The notes: a model not told the origin generated them from the sequence alone. 64,000 nt of DNA from Phascolarctos cinereus (GCF_002099425.1 NW_018344271.1:1162501-1226500), one strand, 5' to 3'; positions 48,160 to 60,839 are shown, counted from the stretch's first letter. Translations and numbers: made by a program.

Positions 48160-48870
48160 GTGTTGTTTGAAGTTTTGAGCTCCAAATTCTTTCCCTTCCT
48201 CTTTCCATTCTCCTTCCCCAAGATGTAAATAATCCAATTTAGGTTACACATGCGTAATCATGTGAAACATTTCCATACCAATCATTTTGTACAAGAAGAC
48301 TCAAATAAAAGAAAAAGAGTGAAAGAAAGAAAGTGAAAAATGCTTCAGTCTGCATTCATTCAATATCAGTTCTTTCTCTGGAGGCAGATAATATACTTCA
48401 TCATTAGTCCTTTTGGGTTTGTCTTGATCATTGTATTCCTGAGGAGAGCTAAGTCAGTCACAGTTCTTCATCAAACAATATTGCTGTTACTGTGTACAAT
48501 GTTCTCCCGGTTCTGTTCACTTCACTTTGCATCAGTTCATGTAAGTCCAGGTTTTTCTGAAATCATCCTGCTTGTCATTTCTAAGAGCACAATAATATTC
48601 CATTTCAGTCATATACCACAGCTTGTTTAGCCATTCCCCAATTGATGGGCATCCCTTTGATTTCCAATTCTTAGCCACTACAACAAGAGCTACTATAAAT
48701 GTTTTTTGTACAAATAGGTCCTTTTCCTTTTTTGGGGTGTCTTTGGGATATAGACCTAGCAGTGGTAGTGCTGGATCAAAGGATATGCAAAGTTTTATAG
48801 CCCTTTGGGCATAGTTCCAAATGGCTCTCCAGAATGGTTGAATCAGTTCACAACTCCACCAATGGTGTTG
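48160..48870 (-). repeat. L1 LINE 3' end
   Basis: Antisense L1: CAGTTCTTTCTCTGGAGGCA, GTCATTTCTAAGAGCACAAT, TAGCCATTCCCCAATTGATG and TCACAACTCCACCAATGGTG. The minus strand encodes LLGLYPKD and LVVVAKNWKSKGCPSIGEW. Confidence 0.9.
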
Positions 48871-50530
48871 GCCATGTAAGTTATGTGTATCCACATGGAC
48901 CCCTCTAGATGTCGTATGAGTGGATATCTTTAAAGTCTCCTCTGCTTAGCTTCCTCTAGGGTAGACTGGTTCCAGCTAGGAGGGGAAGGGGAAGATTAGG
49001 GCCAGTGGATGTCTATTCTGTTCTCAGAGAGAGGAGGCAATGGACCAAAATTCTACCTATCTGCCCCCCTAAATGTTGTGAGTCTAAGGGAAATAATTTT
49101 TAGGTTTGAGCTGAGTTCATGATCATTATCCCTTAGTGGAGAAGGAATACTTCAAGTTATATATCCAAGGCTTGACTCCTTTCCCATGAAATAACAGCTC
49201 TGCAATAAATACAAATATCAAATAAATCCATTTATCCAAGTCAAAATCAAAACAGAAATCAGAGGAAGTATACCATTGAGACTGTACTAAACAGTAGAGA
49301 GTGAAAGAGCTCTCAGTTCAGTTGGGTGCCGGCCAAGGAGACATTCCCTGAGGTCTCCAGGGTAGTAAGCTGGGGACAGGGAGGAGGGAGGTGCCAGCTC
49401 CCCTTCCTGTTGGCTTCTTTCCACAGTCTTTTCTGTCAGGGATCTGAAGACAGCCTGAAACTCCATCTTCTCTCAGGAAACTGGAAACCAAAAGACTGGG
49501 ATCTCTCCTCCCCCAAGCTCTCAACAAGCTCATTCTTCATGCAGATGTGAGCACAGAGTAATCAGTCCCCAATAAGGAGACTCCCTTGCTAATGGGCTTT
49601 GAGCCAAGCATTACGTTCATTCCCTGGGTCAAAACTTTTTGCAATTCCTTGCAATAATCCATGGGGGTAAGTTTGGAATCTGTAATTACACAGCATAAAC
49701 ACAAGCATCTGTGCTGTAGAACACGGGTGATTTTCCTGGTGTCTCAGGAAACAAATGCTCATTAATAGCACATGTCATCAACATGGCGCCATATAAAGCT
49801 TCAACTGAGGGGATACTACATGGACAACATGCCTAAGTGTATAGCAGACATAACCCAGAGACATTTCCAAAGAATGTGTCCATCCAGAGCACACAGCAAC
49901 AAAACAAAGCTAAATCCCTGCAACAATAACATTATCAAGAGGCCTATAGGTAAGATTACAGCTTAGCCATAAGCATTAGTAAATATGAAAAACAAGGAAC
50001 AGACATTACTATAGCATGAACATGCCACCGGAGTCAGCATTGTCTGAGTGCCGTATCCTGGACAGTTTAGCTGACCTTGTCCCTGCGGTCTGATCAGCTG
50101 AAGGAAAAAGAGGGGAAAGAATAAGAGCTTTTCTGCAGAAAATTTCAAAACTTTCAGAGGATGTATAGAGTCCCATCTCTGCCTTCCTAATTCTGACCAA
50201 GTTGGGAATTTTGCCTTTTGAAGATAAAGAGAGAAAGTGGGGCGGAGGAGGGAAAGAGACAGAGAAGAGACATCACAGGGAAGGAGATGCTTTCCCCATT
50301 TGCAGAAATTTATGGTATCACAAACTTAAGAAAAATTAATGTGTAACTAAAGTGTGATCTGCTTAATATGCATTTCTAAATTATGATGGGAATGTGGTTT
50401 GAATGTTTTTAATATATCCTGAAATGTAGGGTTTTTTTAAACATTAAAAAGTGGGCACTTTCCACAATTTGCATACCAACAGCACCCTGATCCATCTATG
50501 ACTCTCCCCAGAGAATGAAAACCTTGATTG
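48871..50530. other. Unassigned intergenic sequence
   Basis: 1.7 kb without a recognisable exon or repeat family. No open frame exceeds 75 codons. It could hold old LTR material, but I see no ends that prove it. Confidence 0.35.
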
Positions 50531-50534
50531 CTTT

Positions 50535-50685
50535 AAAGGAAGCTGATGGAGTAGTGGGTAGGGCACTGGCTTGGAGTCAGGAAGACTTGAGTTCAAATGC
50601 AGCCTTGGACACTTACTAGCTGTGTGACCTTGGGCAAGTCACTTAACCCTGATTGCCTAGCAAAAAGAAAAAAAAAGAAGTTCTG
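50535..50685 (+). repeat. tRNA-derived SINE
   Basis: GAGTAGTGGGTAGGGCACTG, TTGAGTTCAAATGCAGCCTT, GGGCAAGTCACTTAACCCTG and an A-rich tail. Confidence 0.85.
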
Positions 50686-51214
50686 GATCCTTATCTGGTG
50701 CTTAAGAACTGCCTGGTGAAGCTATTAACTCTTCTCTCCAAGTTGCAAAGAAAGAAGCTGGTTTAAATCAAAAGCAAATAATTTGGGAATAAACAGAATT
50801 TCTGTTTAGGGGAGTAGTTTCCCTTGCCACTGTGGTCTTCTGGGAATGATTTAGCAGAATTTAATTGCCTCGGTAAATTAGAAGCAAAGTCACCTGAAAA
50901 GAATTAAAATAGACCATGCATTTGCAAGCTCTTGAGTAAGAAGGCCAATAGAAAGCATCTTCTTTGGTAAAATGAGAAGCGTCAGGAAGCCTTCAAGTTT
51001 TCATTCTTATCAGGGAAGAGTAAAGTTTGACAGTGGATTGGAGATACAAGAAAAGTGAGGTGCCTTACAGAGGAGAGACTCAATGCAGTAAAAGGAACCA
51101 GTTGTGAAGATGGTTGGAGTCATGATGTAGAAGCCAAGAGGGGCAGGATCCTTTGGTCAAAGGAGAATGATGGCACATGAACCATTCTCCAAGCAGATGC
51201 CCACACTGCAATAA
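50686..51214. other. Unassigned intergenic sequence
   Basis: No gene or repeat that I recognise. Confidence 0.35.
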
Positions 51215-51470
51215 AAGCTTGTGACTTGACCATGCCAGGTGCTGGGAATGCACAGACACCAACTGAACAAACACTCACTGTCGGCAGAGAGCTGACGTTC
51301 CAATAGGAGAGACAATATCCACACATATAGGAATGTGTATAAAATGATAACTGGTAGGGGGTGGTATTAGCAGCTGGGGACACCAGGAAAAGCCCCCTGC
51401 AGAAGGTGTCACTTAAAGATACACAAGATTTCATGGACTAAAGCTCTCAGGGAGCTTTGCCTAGGAGGGA
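51215..51470 (-). repeat. L2-like repeat fragment, antisense
   Basis: GCCAGGTGCTGGGAATGCAC, AGAGCTGACGTTCCAATAGG and CCCCCTGCAGAAGGTGTCAC follow the block order of 9120-9815. Confidence 0.55.
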
Positions 51471-51598
51471 TGGGAGATGCTGATGAAAATATAAAGAAAA
51501 ATGATTCCAAAAAGAAAGAAAAGCAAGATTTGTCTGCTGACCAGTGTTGATGTGTAACGGTAACCAAGGCTGTAAAAAGAGTGGTACAGGAAGGAGAT

Positions 51599-51765
51599 GG
51601 GGGCAGCTAGGTGGCACAGTGGATAGAGCACCAACCCTGAAGTCAGGAGGACCTGAGTTCAAATCCAGATTCAAACCAAACTCTTGACACTTACTAGCTG
51701 TGTGATCCTGGGCAAGTCACTTAACCCCAATTGCCTAAAAGCAAAAAAAAAAAAAAAAAAAGGAA
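51599..51765 (+). repeat. tRNA-derived SINE, well preserved
   Basis: GGGGGCAGCTAGGTGGCACA, GTGGATAGAGCACCAACCCT, GAGTTCAAATCCAG and a clean A tail of about 20, the least diverged of the window's tRNA-type SINEs by eye. Confidence 0.92.
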
Positions 51766-51867
51766 GGAGATGGCAGCATGACTGTGAACCAGTGCTGTAA
51801 AAAGTGTCACAGACCACAAAAAAGGCCTGCGTTTTCTTTAGTTATATTGAGATAAAAAAGGATGACA

Positions 51868-51980
51868 GATTGTAAGCTCCCCAAGGACAGGCACTATCTT
51901 CTGCTTCCTTTGTATCCCCAGCACTTAGCACAGTGCCTGGCACCTAGCAGGTGCTTAATAAATGTATGCTGAATTGAATT
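51868..51980 (+). repeat. L2 LINE 3' tail
   Basis: TTGTAAGCTCCCCAAGGACA, TTTGTATCCCCAGCACTTAG, CAGTGCCTGGCACCTAGCAG, CTTAATAAATGTATGCTGAA. Confidence 0.85.
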
Positions 51981-52068
51981 GCACCTGGGATGGGATGTTT
52001 GCATGGGGGGGGGGGTGACTGGCAAGAGCTGGAGGGCAGGGCTCCTACTTTCTCTTCCCAGGATGACT

Positions 52069-52215
52069 TTTTTTTTCCTGTGAGGCAGCCAGGCTTAAGT
52101 GACTTGCCCAGGGTCACACAGCTAGTGAGTATCATGTGTCTGAGGCCAGATTTGAACTCAGGTCCTTCCGGCTCCAGGGCTGATGCTTTATCCACTGTGC
52201 CATCTAGCAGCCCCC
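52069..52215 (-). repeat. tRNA-derived SINE
   Basis: Poly-T head, AAGTGACTTGCCCAGGGTCA, TTTGAACTCAGGTCCTTCCG and TTATCCACTGTGCCATCTAG. Confidence 0.9.
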
Positions 52216-52409
52216 CCCCAGATGACTTTTGCACGGAAAAGGACTGAATAAAGAAGACTAATGAAGTTTACACTCAAAATAAAAGAACATAAGAGAGCTC
52301 CTCGTGAATGGTGATGAATTCAAATCACTTGGCTCAGCTCAGAGTGACCTTCAGGACCGGCAGGTGGAACTGCTGAGCCACTCTCAGTGATATGTGGAAG
52401 ATAATGGGA

Positions 52410-53412
52410 AACAGGAGAGAGATAGTGGGGCAGGGAGAGGGAGACAGATAGAGATAGAGAGAAGTGGGGAGAGGAAAGGAGGGACAGAGACATAGACAGA
52501 AGAGAGAGACAGAGAGATGGGAGACAGAAAAAGGGGGGAGAAAAAAGGAGGGACAGAAACATAGACAGGAGAGAGAGACAGAGACAGGAGACACAGAGAG
52601 AGGGGGAGAGAAAAGGAGGGACAGAGACATAGACAGGAGAGAGAGAGACAGAGACAGGAGACATGGGGGGAGAAGAAAAGGAAGGACAGAGACGTAGACA
52701 GGAGACAGAGACAGAGAGATAGGAGACAGAGAAAGGGGGAGAAAAAAGAGGGACAGAGACAGAGAGACAGGAGAGACAGACAGAGATAGAAGAGAGAGAG
52801 ATGGCAGAGAGACAGCAGAAAGACAGATGGGGAGAGAAAGGGAGAGATGGAGACAGCAGAGAGAAAGACAGAGAGAACAGAAGGGGGAGAGAAAAGGAGG
52901 GAAAGAGACATAGGACAGAGAGACAGAAACAGAGATAGGAGACATGAGGCAGGGAGAGAAAAGGAGGGACAGACAGACACAGCACAGAGAGAGAGAGAGG
53001 AGGAGGAGGAGAAACAAGGAGGGACAGAGACAGGAGAGAGACAGAGATAGGAGAGAGACAGAGACAGTAGAGAGAGATAGCAGAGAGGCAGCAGAGAGAC
53101 AGGAGAGACAGAGATGGGGAAGAAAAAGGGAGACAGAGATAGCAGAGACAGAGAGGGTGAGAGAAAGGGAGAGAGAGACAGAGAGACAGGAGAGAGACAG
53201 AGACAGCTCAGAGAGAGACAGGAGAGAGACAGAGACAGCAGAGAGACAGAAAGGGGAAGACAGAGGGACATACAGACAAGAGAGAGAGACAGAGACAGAC
53301 AGGAGAAAGAGAGAGATAGCAGAGAGGCAAGAGAGGGAGAAAGAGACAGCGAGAGGGAGAGAGGAGGAGGATATGGGGAGAGGAAGGGAGAGGGAGATAG
53401 AGAAACAAGATT
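52410..53412 (+). repeat. One-kilobase purine repeat (GAGACA type)
   Basis: Nearly pure A/G with regular C, built on GAGACAGAGAGACAGGAG. From about 52535 to 52740 a 65-70 bp higher-order unit recurs, with landmarks GGAGGGACAGA, CATAGACAGGAG and GGGGGAGA. Long open frames on both strands (up to 361 codons on the minus strand) are products of the repeat. Confidence 0.95.
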
Positions 53413-53639
53413 GGAGGAGAGTAAATTTGATGATTCTTTTAAAAGAGAAGATAAAAGTCTGCTAACCATAGGTCAGAGAGCTTTGCTTGGATTCCTGAAC
53501 AATTCATTTTGAAAGAGGATAATTTTAAAATAAAATTCTGAAAGTTGGCAAATATCTAAATTGGAAAGCAGTGACTATGAAGAGCCAGCGTGGTTTCATC
53601 AAGAATGGCTTGGGTCATACCAACCTCAGTTCTCTTTGC

Positions 53640-53790
53640 CCTAATCAATCAACAAGCCATTTTGGAATACTTGATGTATGCCAGCTCCTGTGCTGAGCAC
53701 CACAGATGCATGGGAGAGCAGGTGAGGCTGCCTCCCAGAGCTGTAGGAGCCCACCCCAACTTGGAGGTCTCTGGGTGAGTTGAATGGCAC
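53640..53790 (-). repeat. L2-like tail, antisense
   Basis: ATCAACAAGCCATTTTGGAA, GTATGCCAGCTCCTGTGCTG and GAGCACCACAGATG resemble the antisense L2 end, diverged. Confidence 0.5.
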
Positions 53791-54119
53791 TTATCAGATG
53801 TTGTCCAGTGGGGATGCCTTTCTTGTACTCATGGGCTTCTGAAGTACCTTCCAACGCTAATATTCCATAATTTTGCAAAATTCTGATTCAGCTTGGCTCC
53901 AAAGAGGAGATGTGAGAATGTAATTTCCTCCCCTTCTTTGCAGAAGGTGGTGGGGGCAGGACTAGGGTGTGGAATATTATATATGTCAGACAATTATGTT
54001 TTGGTCAGCTTTGTTGAACTATTTTTTCCCTTTATTTTGGAGGGAATGGGGAGAGTGGCAGGGAGCTATAGGGGGAAATTTACATGATGTAAAATAAAAG
54101 ATATCGATGAAAATTAACC

Positions 54120-54520
54120 TAAATTTAAAATAATGCTTGTTCATATCCTTTTACCACTTACCAACTGGGGAACTGGGCTTTTTCTTAAATATCTACATCA
54201 ATTCCCTATATAACTCGGATATCACACCTTCATCAGAAATACTGTTACAAAGATTTTCTCCAATTAACTGCTTCTCTTCCAAGTCTAAATTCACTATTTG
54301 TTGTGCAAGGGATTTTCTACTTCATACAATTAAAACTGTTCATTTAATCTTTTTAAATGACCTCTTTCCCTTGTTTAGTTAAGAATTCTTCCCCGCCCCC
54401 AGCCATAGTTTTGAAAGGTACCAGCAGCCCCTTTCAATTCTCTTTTTTGAAAATTATGATGCAATATTTTATACGTAGAAGACGCATTCATTTGGCATCA
54501 GTATGGTACATGGAATGTGG
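54120..54520 (-). repeat. Old L1 LINE fragment
   Basis: Antisense L1 ORF2 C-terminal region: TCATATCCTTTTACCACTTA, TCAATTCCCTATATAACTCG, CTTGTTTAGTTAAGAATTCT. Confidence 0.65.
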
Positions 54521-54524
54521 TGGT

Positions 54525-54740
54525 TGTTATTCAATCATTTCAGTCCCATCCGACTCTTTGTGACCCCATTTGGGGTTTTCTTGGCAGAGACACTGGAGGG
54601 GTTGGCCATTTCCTTCTCCAGCTCGTTTTACAGATGAGGAACTGAGGCAAGCAAGGTGAAGTGACTTGCCCAGGGTCACACAGCAAGCAAGAGTCTGAGG
54701 CCAGATGTGTCTTCCTAACACCACGGTGCCACCTGGCTGC
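54525..54740 (-). repeat. Long tRNA-headed SINE with RTE-like tail
   Basis: TCAATCATTTCAGTCCCATC, CGACTCTTTGTGACCCCATT, TTTTACAGATGAGGAACTGA and GGTGCCACCTGGCTGC. Confidence 0.85.
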
Positions 54741-54867
54741 ATGGAGTTAGCTGTTGGTATAACCCTCGATTCTGCCACATTGATGTCCAATGGGGAATCT
54801 ACCCCAGTGGCTGTGGTCCTTGCGTTTCCTGATACTGGGCTTCCAGGCTTCTGGGTCGTGTTTAATG

Positions 54868-55137
54868 ATAATAATATTTCTATAGTGCTCCCTATGTGCC
54901 AAGCACTGTGCCAAGCACTGTGCCAAGCACCTCACAATTATTATCTCATTCGATCCTCACAACAACCCTGGGAGGGAGTGCTAGTATTGTCCCCATTTTA
55001 CAGACCAGGAAACTGAGACAAATAGAGGTTAAGTGACTTGCCCAGGATCATACAGCTAGTAAGTATCTGAGGCTGGATCTGAACTCTGGTCTTCCTGACT
55101 CCATGTCCAGCACTCTATCCATCCACTGCACCACGTT
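54868..55137 (-). repeat. MIR/Mon-type CORE-SINE
   Basis: GATAATAATATTTCTATAGT, ATTATCTCATTCGATCCTCA, CCATTTTACAGACCAGGAAA, AGTGACTTGCCCAGGATCAT. A 13-14 bp block (TGCCAAGCACTG) is triplicated at 54896-54930. Confidence 0.9.
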
Positions 55138-55512
55138 TATCTAATCTAGCCTGTTCTACTGATCAACTTCAAAATACTGGGGGTTTTATTATGAACTTAA
55201 CAATCCATAAACACAGTCACTTCAGTATGCAAGGAACCAAAAAGAACTGCTTATAAGACCTGTTTTATCTGTACATTTATTTTTGAAATTTTAATCTATT
55301 TTTAAAAAAATTTCTATTTTATCTATCATCCATTATCTCTCCCTCCCACTGTCCCCATTGGACAATAAAAATTATAAATAAAACCCACATAAAAATATGT
55401 ATAATCCAAAACACAAATTCCCACATTGGCTATGTCCCAAAATGTTTTTAAATTCATGGCCCTATCAGACAGGGTGTGGGATGGCACGTCCTCTGGGCTT
55501 GTGGTTTATCAT

Positions 55513-55556
55513 TGCATCGATCAGTCTTTCAAAGCTGTTTTTCTCTATATTATCAT

Positions 55557-55610
<54 letters not shown>

Positions 55611-55665
55611 TATATATGTATGTATATTACAGAGAAAAACAACTTTGAAAGATTAATTGATACAA
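55513..55665. repeat. Palindrome with AT microsatellite centre
   Basis: The arm at 55525-55546 (TCTTTCAAAGCTGTTTTTCT then CT) pairs with 55631-55652 at 21 of 22 positions. The arms continue with weaker pairing, and the centre at about 55588 is an AT run (55561-55605). Confidence 0.85.
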
Positions 55666-55667
55666 TT

Positions 55668-55669
<2 letters not shown>

Positions 55670-55721
<52 letters not shown>

Positions 55722-55745
55722 GTGGAGAGAGAGAGAGAGAGAGAG
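55670..55745 (+). repeat. TG then GA microsatellites
   Basis: About 25 TG units (55670-55719), followed after GTAGGTG by about ten GA units. Confidence 0.97.
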
Positions 55746-57544
55746 AAAGAGAAACAAAGAGAGAGAGAGTTCTGGTTCTGTTCACTTCACCCTGTAGCAG
55801 CTCTCAGAGAGGTCTTCACAATTTCCTCTGAAACTATTTCAACTTTTCTTATGGCACCATAATAATATTCCATTACATTCATATATCATAATTTTAAGCC
55901 ATTCCCTAATTGGTGGGCACCCCCTTACTTTACAATTTGGGGCTTCTATGAAAAACATATTTACTTTCAGCTACATTTTTGTCCATATGGGTCTTTTTCC
56001 TTTCTTTGACCTCTGTAAGGTTTAAGTATGTATTTGACAAAGCAGTAATAAAATAGGGTCCTCTTCCAAACTTTTTTGTTTTCTCCTGTGTGTTTTAAAA
56101 TATTTTATTAATACTTGTTTGTATCCCTGTCCATACCCATGAGCACACTCCCACCCCCGTCCAACCCTAAATAGAAGCCACCCTCTTTTGTAACAAATAT
56201 TGTAAAGTAAGACACATCAACGCACCAGCCATGTCTGAAAACGTATGTTTCATTTGTACCCCTGGTTCATCAGCTCTCTGCCAGGAGGGGAGACTGACTC
56301 ACGCTTCATCACCAGTCTCTTAGAATCGTGATCAAAATGCAAAGACGTGCAAATTGTTCTTCTGTCACTGGATCTCACTGGGTCAGTCCATGCAAATCTC
56401 CCCAAGCTTCTCTGAATATTCTTCTTCATATTCATCTTTCATTATGATTCAGTGAAATGCCGTTACATTATCATACCATTTCTTTAGCAGTTCTGGAGTG
56501 GATGGTCACATACTTTGTTGCTAGTCCTTGTTACATCAACAACTGTTGCTAAAAACATTCTTGTACATGTGTTCTTGTGCTTTGATCTTTTACTGTAGGC
56601 GGAGTGTTGATGTTGGGTGAAATGGCATGAACACTTTAGTGACCTTTTGGTTTCCGTTTTAATCTGTTTTCCGGAATGGTTGGATCATTTTACAACTATG
56701 TCAATAGCTCATAAGTGTGGCTGTTTTCTGACAGCCCCTCCAACAATTGTCATTTTCATCTCTGTCATCTTTGCCAATCTGATCAATGTGGGGGTGACAC
56801 ATCTGAGTTACTTTAACTTGCATTTCTCTTACTTCAGTGAGTAGTACTTCTTCATATGGCCGACAGCTTTCATTTCTTCGTTTGAAAACTGTCTCTTCAT
56901 ATCTTTTGACTACTTTTTTGGGAGTGGCTCTTGATGTTTGCATCAGTTCCCTAAATATCTTGGATATCTGACCTTTGTCAGAATATTTCTTATAGAGCTT
57001 TCCCCAAATTATTTTCCTTTCAACTCTCACTCCACTAATTTTGTTTTGCAAATGTTTTTCTTTTTTTGTGTAATGGAAACTGTCCATTTTATCTTCTTTG
57101 ATCACCTCTAACCCACTATCCCTTGCTTAGTTACAACCACTAGCCATGGTTGTAAAAGACTCCTCTGTCCTAATTTGGGGAATGAGGAAGGGAGGATGTG
57201 ACCTTTTCTATTTAGCTCATGGTGTGAGATGTTGTTTTCAACCTATTTACTTCTAAACTGCACTCCAGTTTCTCTGGAATTGCCAGTATTGGTGCCCTTG
57301 TGCTAACTTTGATTGCTTTAAGGTCATTTGCTTTATCTGTTCTATTGTCAACCTTTCTATTTTCTAACCTGGTGAACATTTGGTGATTATTATCTTATAC
57401 CATAGGTTGAGATCTGGTCATGCTGGGCTCTTTATCCCTACTTTTTTCATTATTTTCCTTAAGATTTTTGACCCTTTGTCCTTCCAGATGAATTTTATTA
57501 TTAGTCTAATTCTATAAAGTGGTAGTTCGATTGATATAGCACTA

Positions 57545-57700
57545 GATCTGTTCCCCATGCTTAGAATGCTCTCCCTCTTTGCTTCTGACTCTTTGGAATC
57601 CCTGGTTTCCCTAAAAGTCAGCTCATATGCCACCTTCTACATGTAGCCTTTTCCAATTCCCCCAGTTGCTAATGCTTGAATAGCTTCTAGCTGCACCAGG
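57545..57700 (+). repeat. L2 LINE 3' fragment inside L1
   Basis: TTAGAATGCTCTCCCTCTTT, TGGAATCCCTGGTTTCCCTA and GTCAGCTCATATGCCACCTT match the L2 3' UTR. Confidence 0.7.
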
Positions 57701-59539
57701 ACTTTTGAGATTGTGTTTGTGTGTGTGTGTGTGTACTCACAATTATTTTAAGTGAAATTTTTTTCCATCTCCTTCTGTTAAGTTTTGTTAGTAATATACA
57801 GAAAGACTGGTGCTTTTGCAGGTTTATTTTGTATCCTGCTACTTCACTGAAGTTATTCAATTAATTTTTTATGGAATCTCAAAGATTCTTTACATAAACC
57901 ATATTATCTACAAATAGAGATCACTGTTAACTTACCTCTGTCTATACTTTCCCCTCAATTTCTTTTTCTTGTTGTATTGCTATAACTAGCATTTCTAGAA
58001 TATTACATAGTAGCGGTGATAATGGACATCTTTGTTTTACTCATTACCTTTTACAATTACAATTACTCATTACTCAAGACCTCCAGTGTTCTTTCATTTA
58101 AAATATTAACTCTTGGTTTAGGCTCTGTCTACCATTGTACAGAACGGGCCATTTACTGCTGTACTTTAAAATTATTTTTTACACAAAAATGACTGTCGTT
58201 AAATAAGTCAAAGGCTTTTCTGCATCTATTGATATAATCATGTCATTTTAATTTTTTAATGTTTCTTGTATTTATCTCTTCCTGGTTGGGATATGAGGAA
58301 CATATTTTGTTTCATAAAAGTTCATCAAGGTAACTTCATTCTCTATATTTGCAATTAATTTAGGCAATATTACAGTTAACTGTTCTTTGAATATTTAATA
58401 GAATTCCCTTATACCTGAGCCTGGGGGTTTTCTTTGGGAATTCCTTAATGGCTTGTTCTGAGACTGTGCTAAGTTCTTTGTTTCTTGTTCTATTAATTTG
58501 GGGATTTTGTTTACAAATATTCCTACATTTCATTTACATTCTTCTTGATCTGTTGGACTTCTTTTTCACATTTGGCTTTCCATTCTTTTTTTAAAATTAA
58601 ATTATTAATGGTTTATTTTATTATTTTCTTCAAAATTCAGCTCCTGATTTTGTCAGTATTTTTTTTTGTTTTCAATTTTATCTCCTCTGATTTTCAGACT
58701 CTCTATTTTTATCTGTTGCCTTTCTAGTTTTAGTTGTATGGACAATTCATCAATCTGTTCTTTTTGTTGATTGAAAGTGTTTAGAGGTATGCATTTCTCC
58801 CCGAAGGAATGTTTTGCCTACATACCAAAAGTTTTGGAATATTGTCTAACCTTGATAAATTTACTTATTGTTCTTATGATTTGCTTTTTGAGCCACTTGC
58901 TTATTAGGATTTTAATCATTTAGTCTGTTAAAGTGTGAACCCTTTATTCAAATGATTTATGATTTTGATTGTGCTTGGTCAGTTAATGATATTTATTATT
59001 TCTGCTTTTCTGTAATTATTTTTAATAACCATTACATGATAGGTTTTTATAAAGGTGCTAATACAAAGCTAAGACATATGTATATTCCTTAAAATTTCAA
59101 TAATTGCCAGGAGTTTATCCTAACAAACTTTTCTAAAATTCTCAATTCCTCAATTTTTTGTTTATGTTAGGTTCCTCTAGGTTTGAAATGGACACATTAA
59201 AGTCTCTCAACGACTAATGTTTTACGATTTCTCCAAGTAGTTTAATTAATTTTTCCTTTAAGTACTCAGATGCTATGTTGCCTTTAAACATAATGCAATT
59301 TCCCCTGCTTGTGTGTTTTTAACAATATCTACTTTTACTCCTGCCTTGATTGAAATCATGATTGTCACCTCTGCTTTTCAAAATTTACCTGAGAAATTCT
59401 ATTTAACTCTTCATTTTGCCTGTCAATATGTTTTAAGCATGTTTCTTACAAATATATTGTTGAATTCTGCTAATCTCTTCTTTTACTCCCCTCCATTTTA
59501 TAGTTGAGTTTATTCTGTTTGTGATCATGATTTTTAGGA

Positions 59540-59640
59540 GTGCTTTCCCTCCTTGAGGGAAGGGACTTTGATTTTTGTCTTCTACCCCCAGTCACAAGCA
59601 TCATGCACAGCACATAGTACACAATAAATGCTTGTTGATC
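59540..59640 (+). repeat. L2 LINE 3' tail
   Basis: CTCCTTGAGGGAAGGGACTT, then ACACAATAAATGCTTGTTGA. Confidence 0.8.
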
Positions 59641-60479
59641 ATATTCTATTATAAAACCTCCTCTGTTCTCCCAGGGAGAGTAGGGAATAACCATGTGTGG
59701 GCAGACATTGGTGGGAAATTAGGGGGAGAATTAGATGAGTAATACTAATCTAGAATCTGTCTGATCTTACTCCTCTGCACTCTCTTCACCCAACCCAGAC
59801 CACTGGATGTTACTTTTCTTTTTCCTTTTAATCTCCCCACTTTCTGATCAGCCCTTTGAAGTTTTAAGCTTGCTTTGCTTGTGATTTCCATTTTCAATTC
59901 TACTGTCTTCCTTAATAACCCCCTCCTCCCCTTTCTTTATCCTGGTCCCTAGTTCCATGTTCATATTATTGTATTTCTAGAGTTTACTTTCTTAATGTCT
60001 GGACTTTATTCCACTTCCTAATGTACATCTTCTGATATATCCCAGTTATAAAAAATAATAAATTCTTCAGCCTTCTTCCTGGTTTTCCCCCTAATGGATT
60101 CCTTTTCTTTTCTTTCTTAAAACAAGCCAGAATAACACCATACCTAGGATCTGACCTTTCCCGTCTCTGAGTGACCAGTTACCAAGCCCTACCTAGTCAC
60201 CAATAATCTCTCTCACACCTGTCCTGACTTCTCTATGCCTACTTCTACCATCCTACCCCCCCAAGCCCTCACTATCATCTGTATGGACTATTGTAATAGA
60301 CACATCTAGGCTCTGAGTTTGTCTTTTTTAGTTTCTCTTGGCTCCTATGTTGACATTTCAATGATTTTACTCAGGTAAGATTTCCTTAATAGGAATAATT
60401 GGAAGTTATCTATTGAGAACATATTCATAAAGTACACTGCAAACCTTAAGCCACTAGGTAATGCCAATTATCATTACTA
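59641..60479. other. Mostly old L2-like or unassigned sequence
   Basis: Some pieces resemble L2 (TGTATGGACTATTGTAATAG near 60277). No exon is seen. Confidence 0.4.
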
Positions 60480-60620
60480 ATCAAGCATTTATTAAGCATC
60501 TATGTCACAGACATTGTGCTAGGTCCTAGGGATACAAAAAAAAAGAGTCCTTTCCCTCGAGGAGAGAGGATTATTCAGAATAAACACAAATTAACATAAT
60601 ATAGTTTTCAGAGCAAATGC
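60480..60620 (-). repeat. L2-like tail, antisense
   Basis: TCAAGCATTTATTAAGCATC, ACATTGTGCTAGGTCCTAGG, CTTTCCCTCGAGGAGAGAGG. Confidence 0.75.
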
Positions 60621-60839
60621 ACTAATAATTGGGACAATCAAGAAAGGCTCAACATAGAATACGGTGCATGAGCCAAGTCTGCTCAAAAGGAAGGGATTCT
60701 ATAGGGTGGATGTGAGGAAAGTGCACTACAAGCATGGTTGATAGTCAGTGAGTACAAAAGTAATGGAGTGTTGTGTCTAAAGGATAGCAAAGAGACTGAG
60801 CTGGATGGACCACAGGGTTTGCACCAGAAGGTGCCTTTT

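Larger units (their letters stand above)
55150..59540 (-). repeat. Old L1 LINE material, long, antisense
   Basis: Several abutting pieces. L1 3'-end signatures at 55790-56100 (CAGCTCTCAGAGAGGTCTTC, TAAGCCATTCCCTAATTGGT) are repeated by a second 3' end at about 56240-57110, where the minus strand has DNCWRGCQKTATLMSY. From 57200 to 59540 antisense ORF2 upstream regions follow, such as CCGAAGGAATGTTTTGCCTA and AAAGTCTCTCAACGACTAAT. Frames are broken throughout. An L2 piece at 57545-57700 interrupts it. Confidence 0.75.

Noticed and set aside
52320-53512. Long open frames on both strands (up to 361 codons), serine/leucine-rich or arginine/glutamate-rich
   Set aside because: They lie in the GAGACA purine repeat. 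Overlapping frames on both strands with the same period are compositional, not coding.
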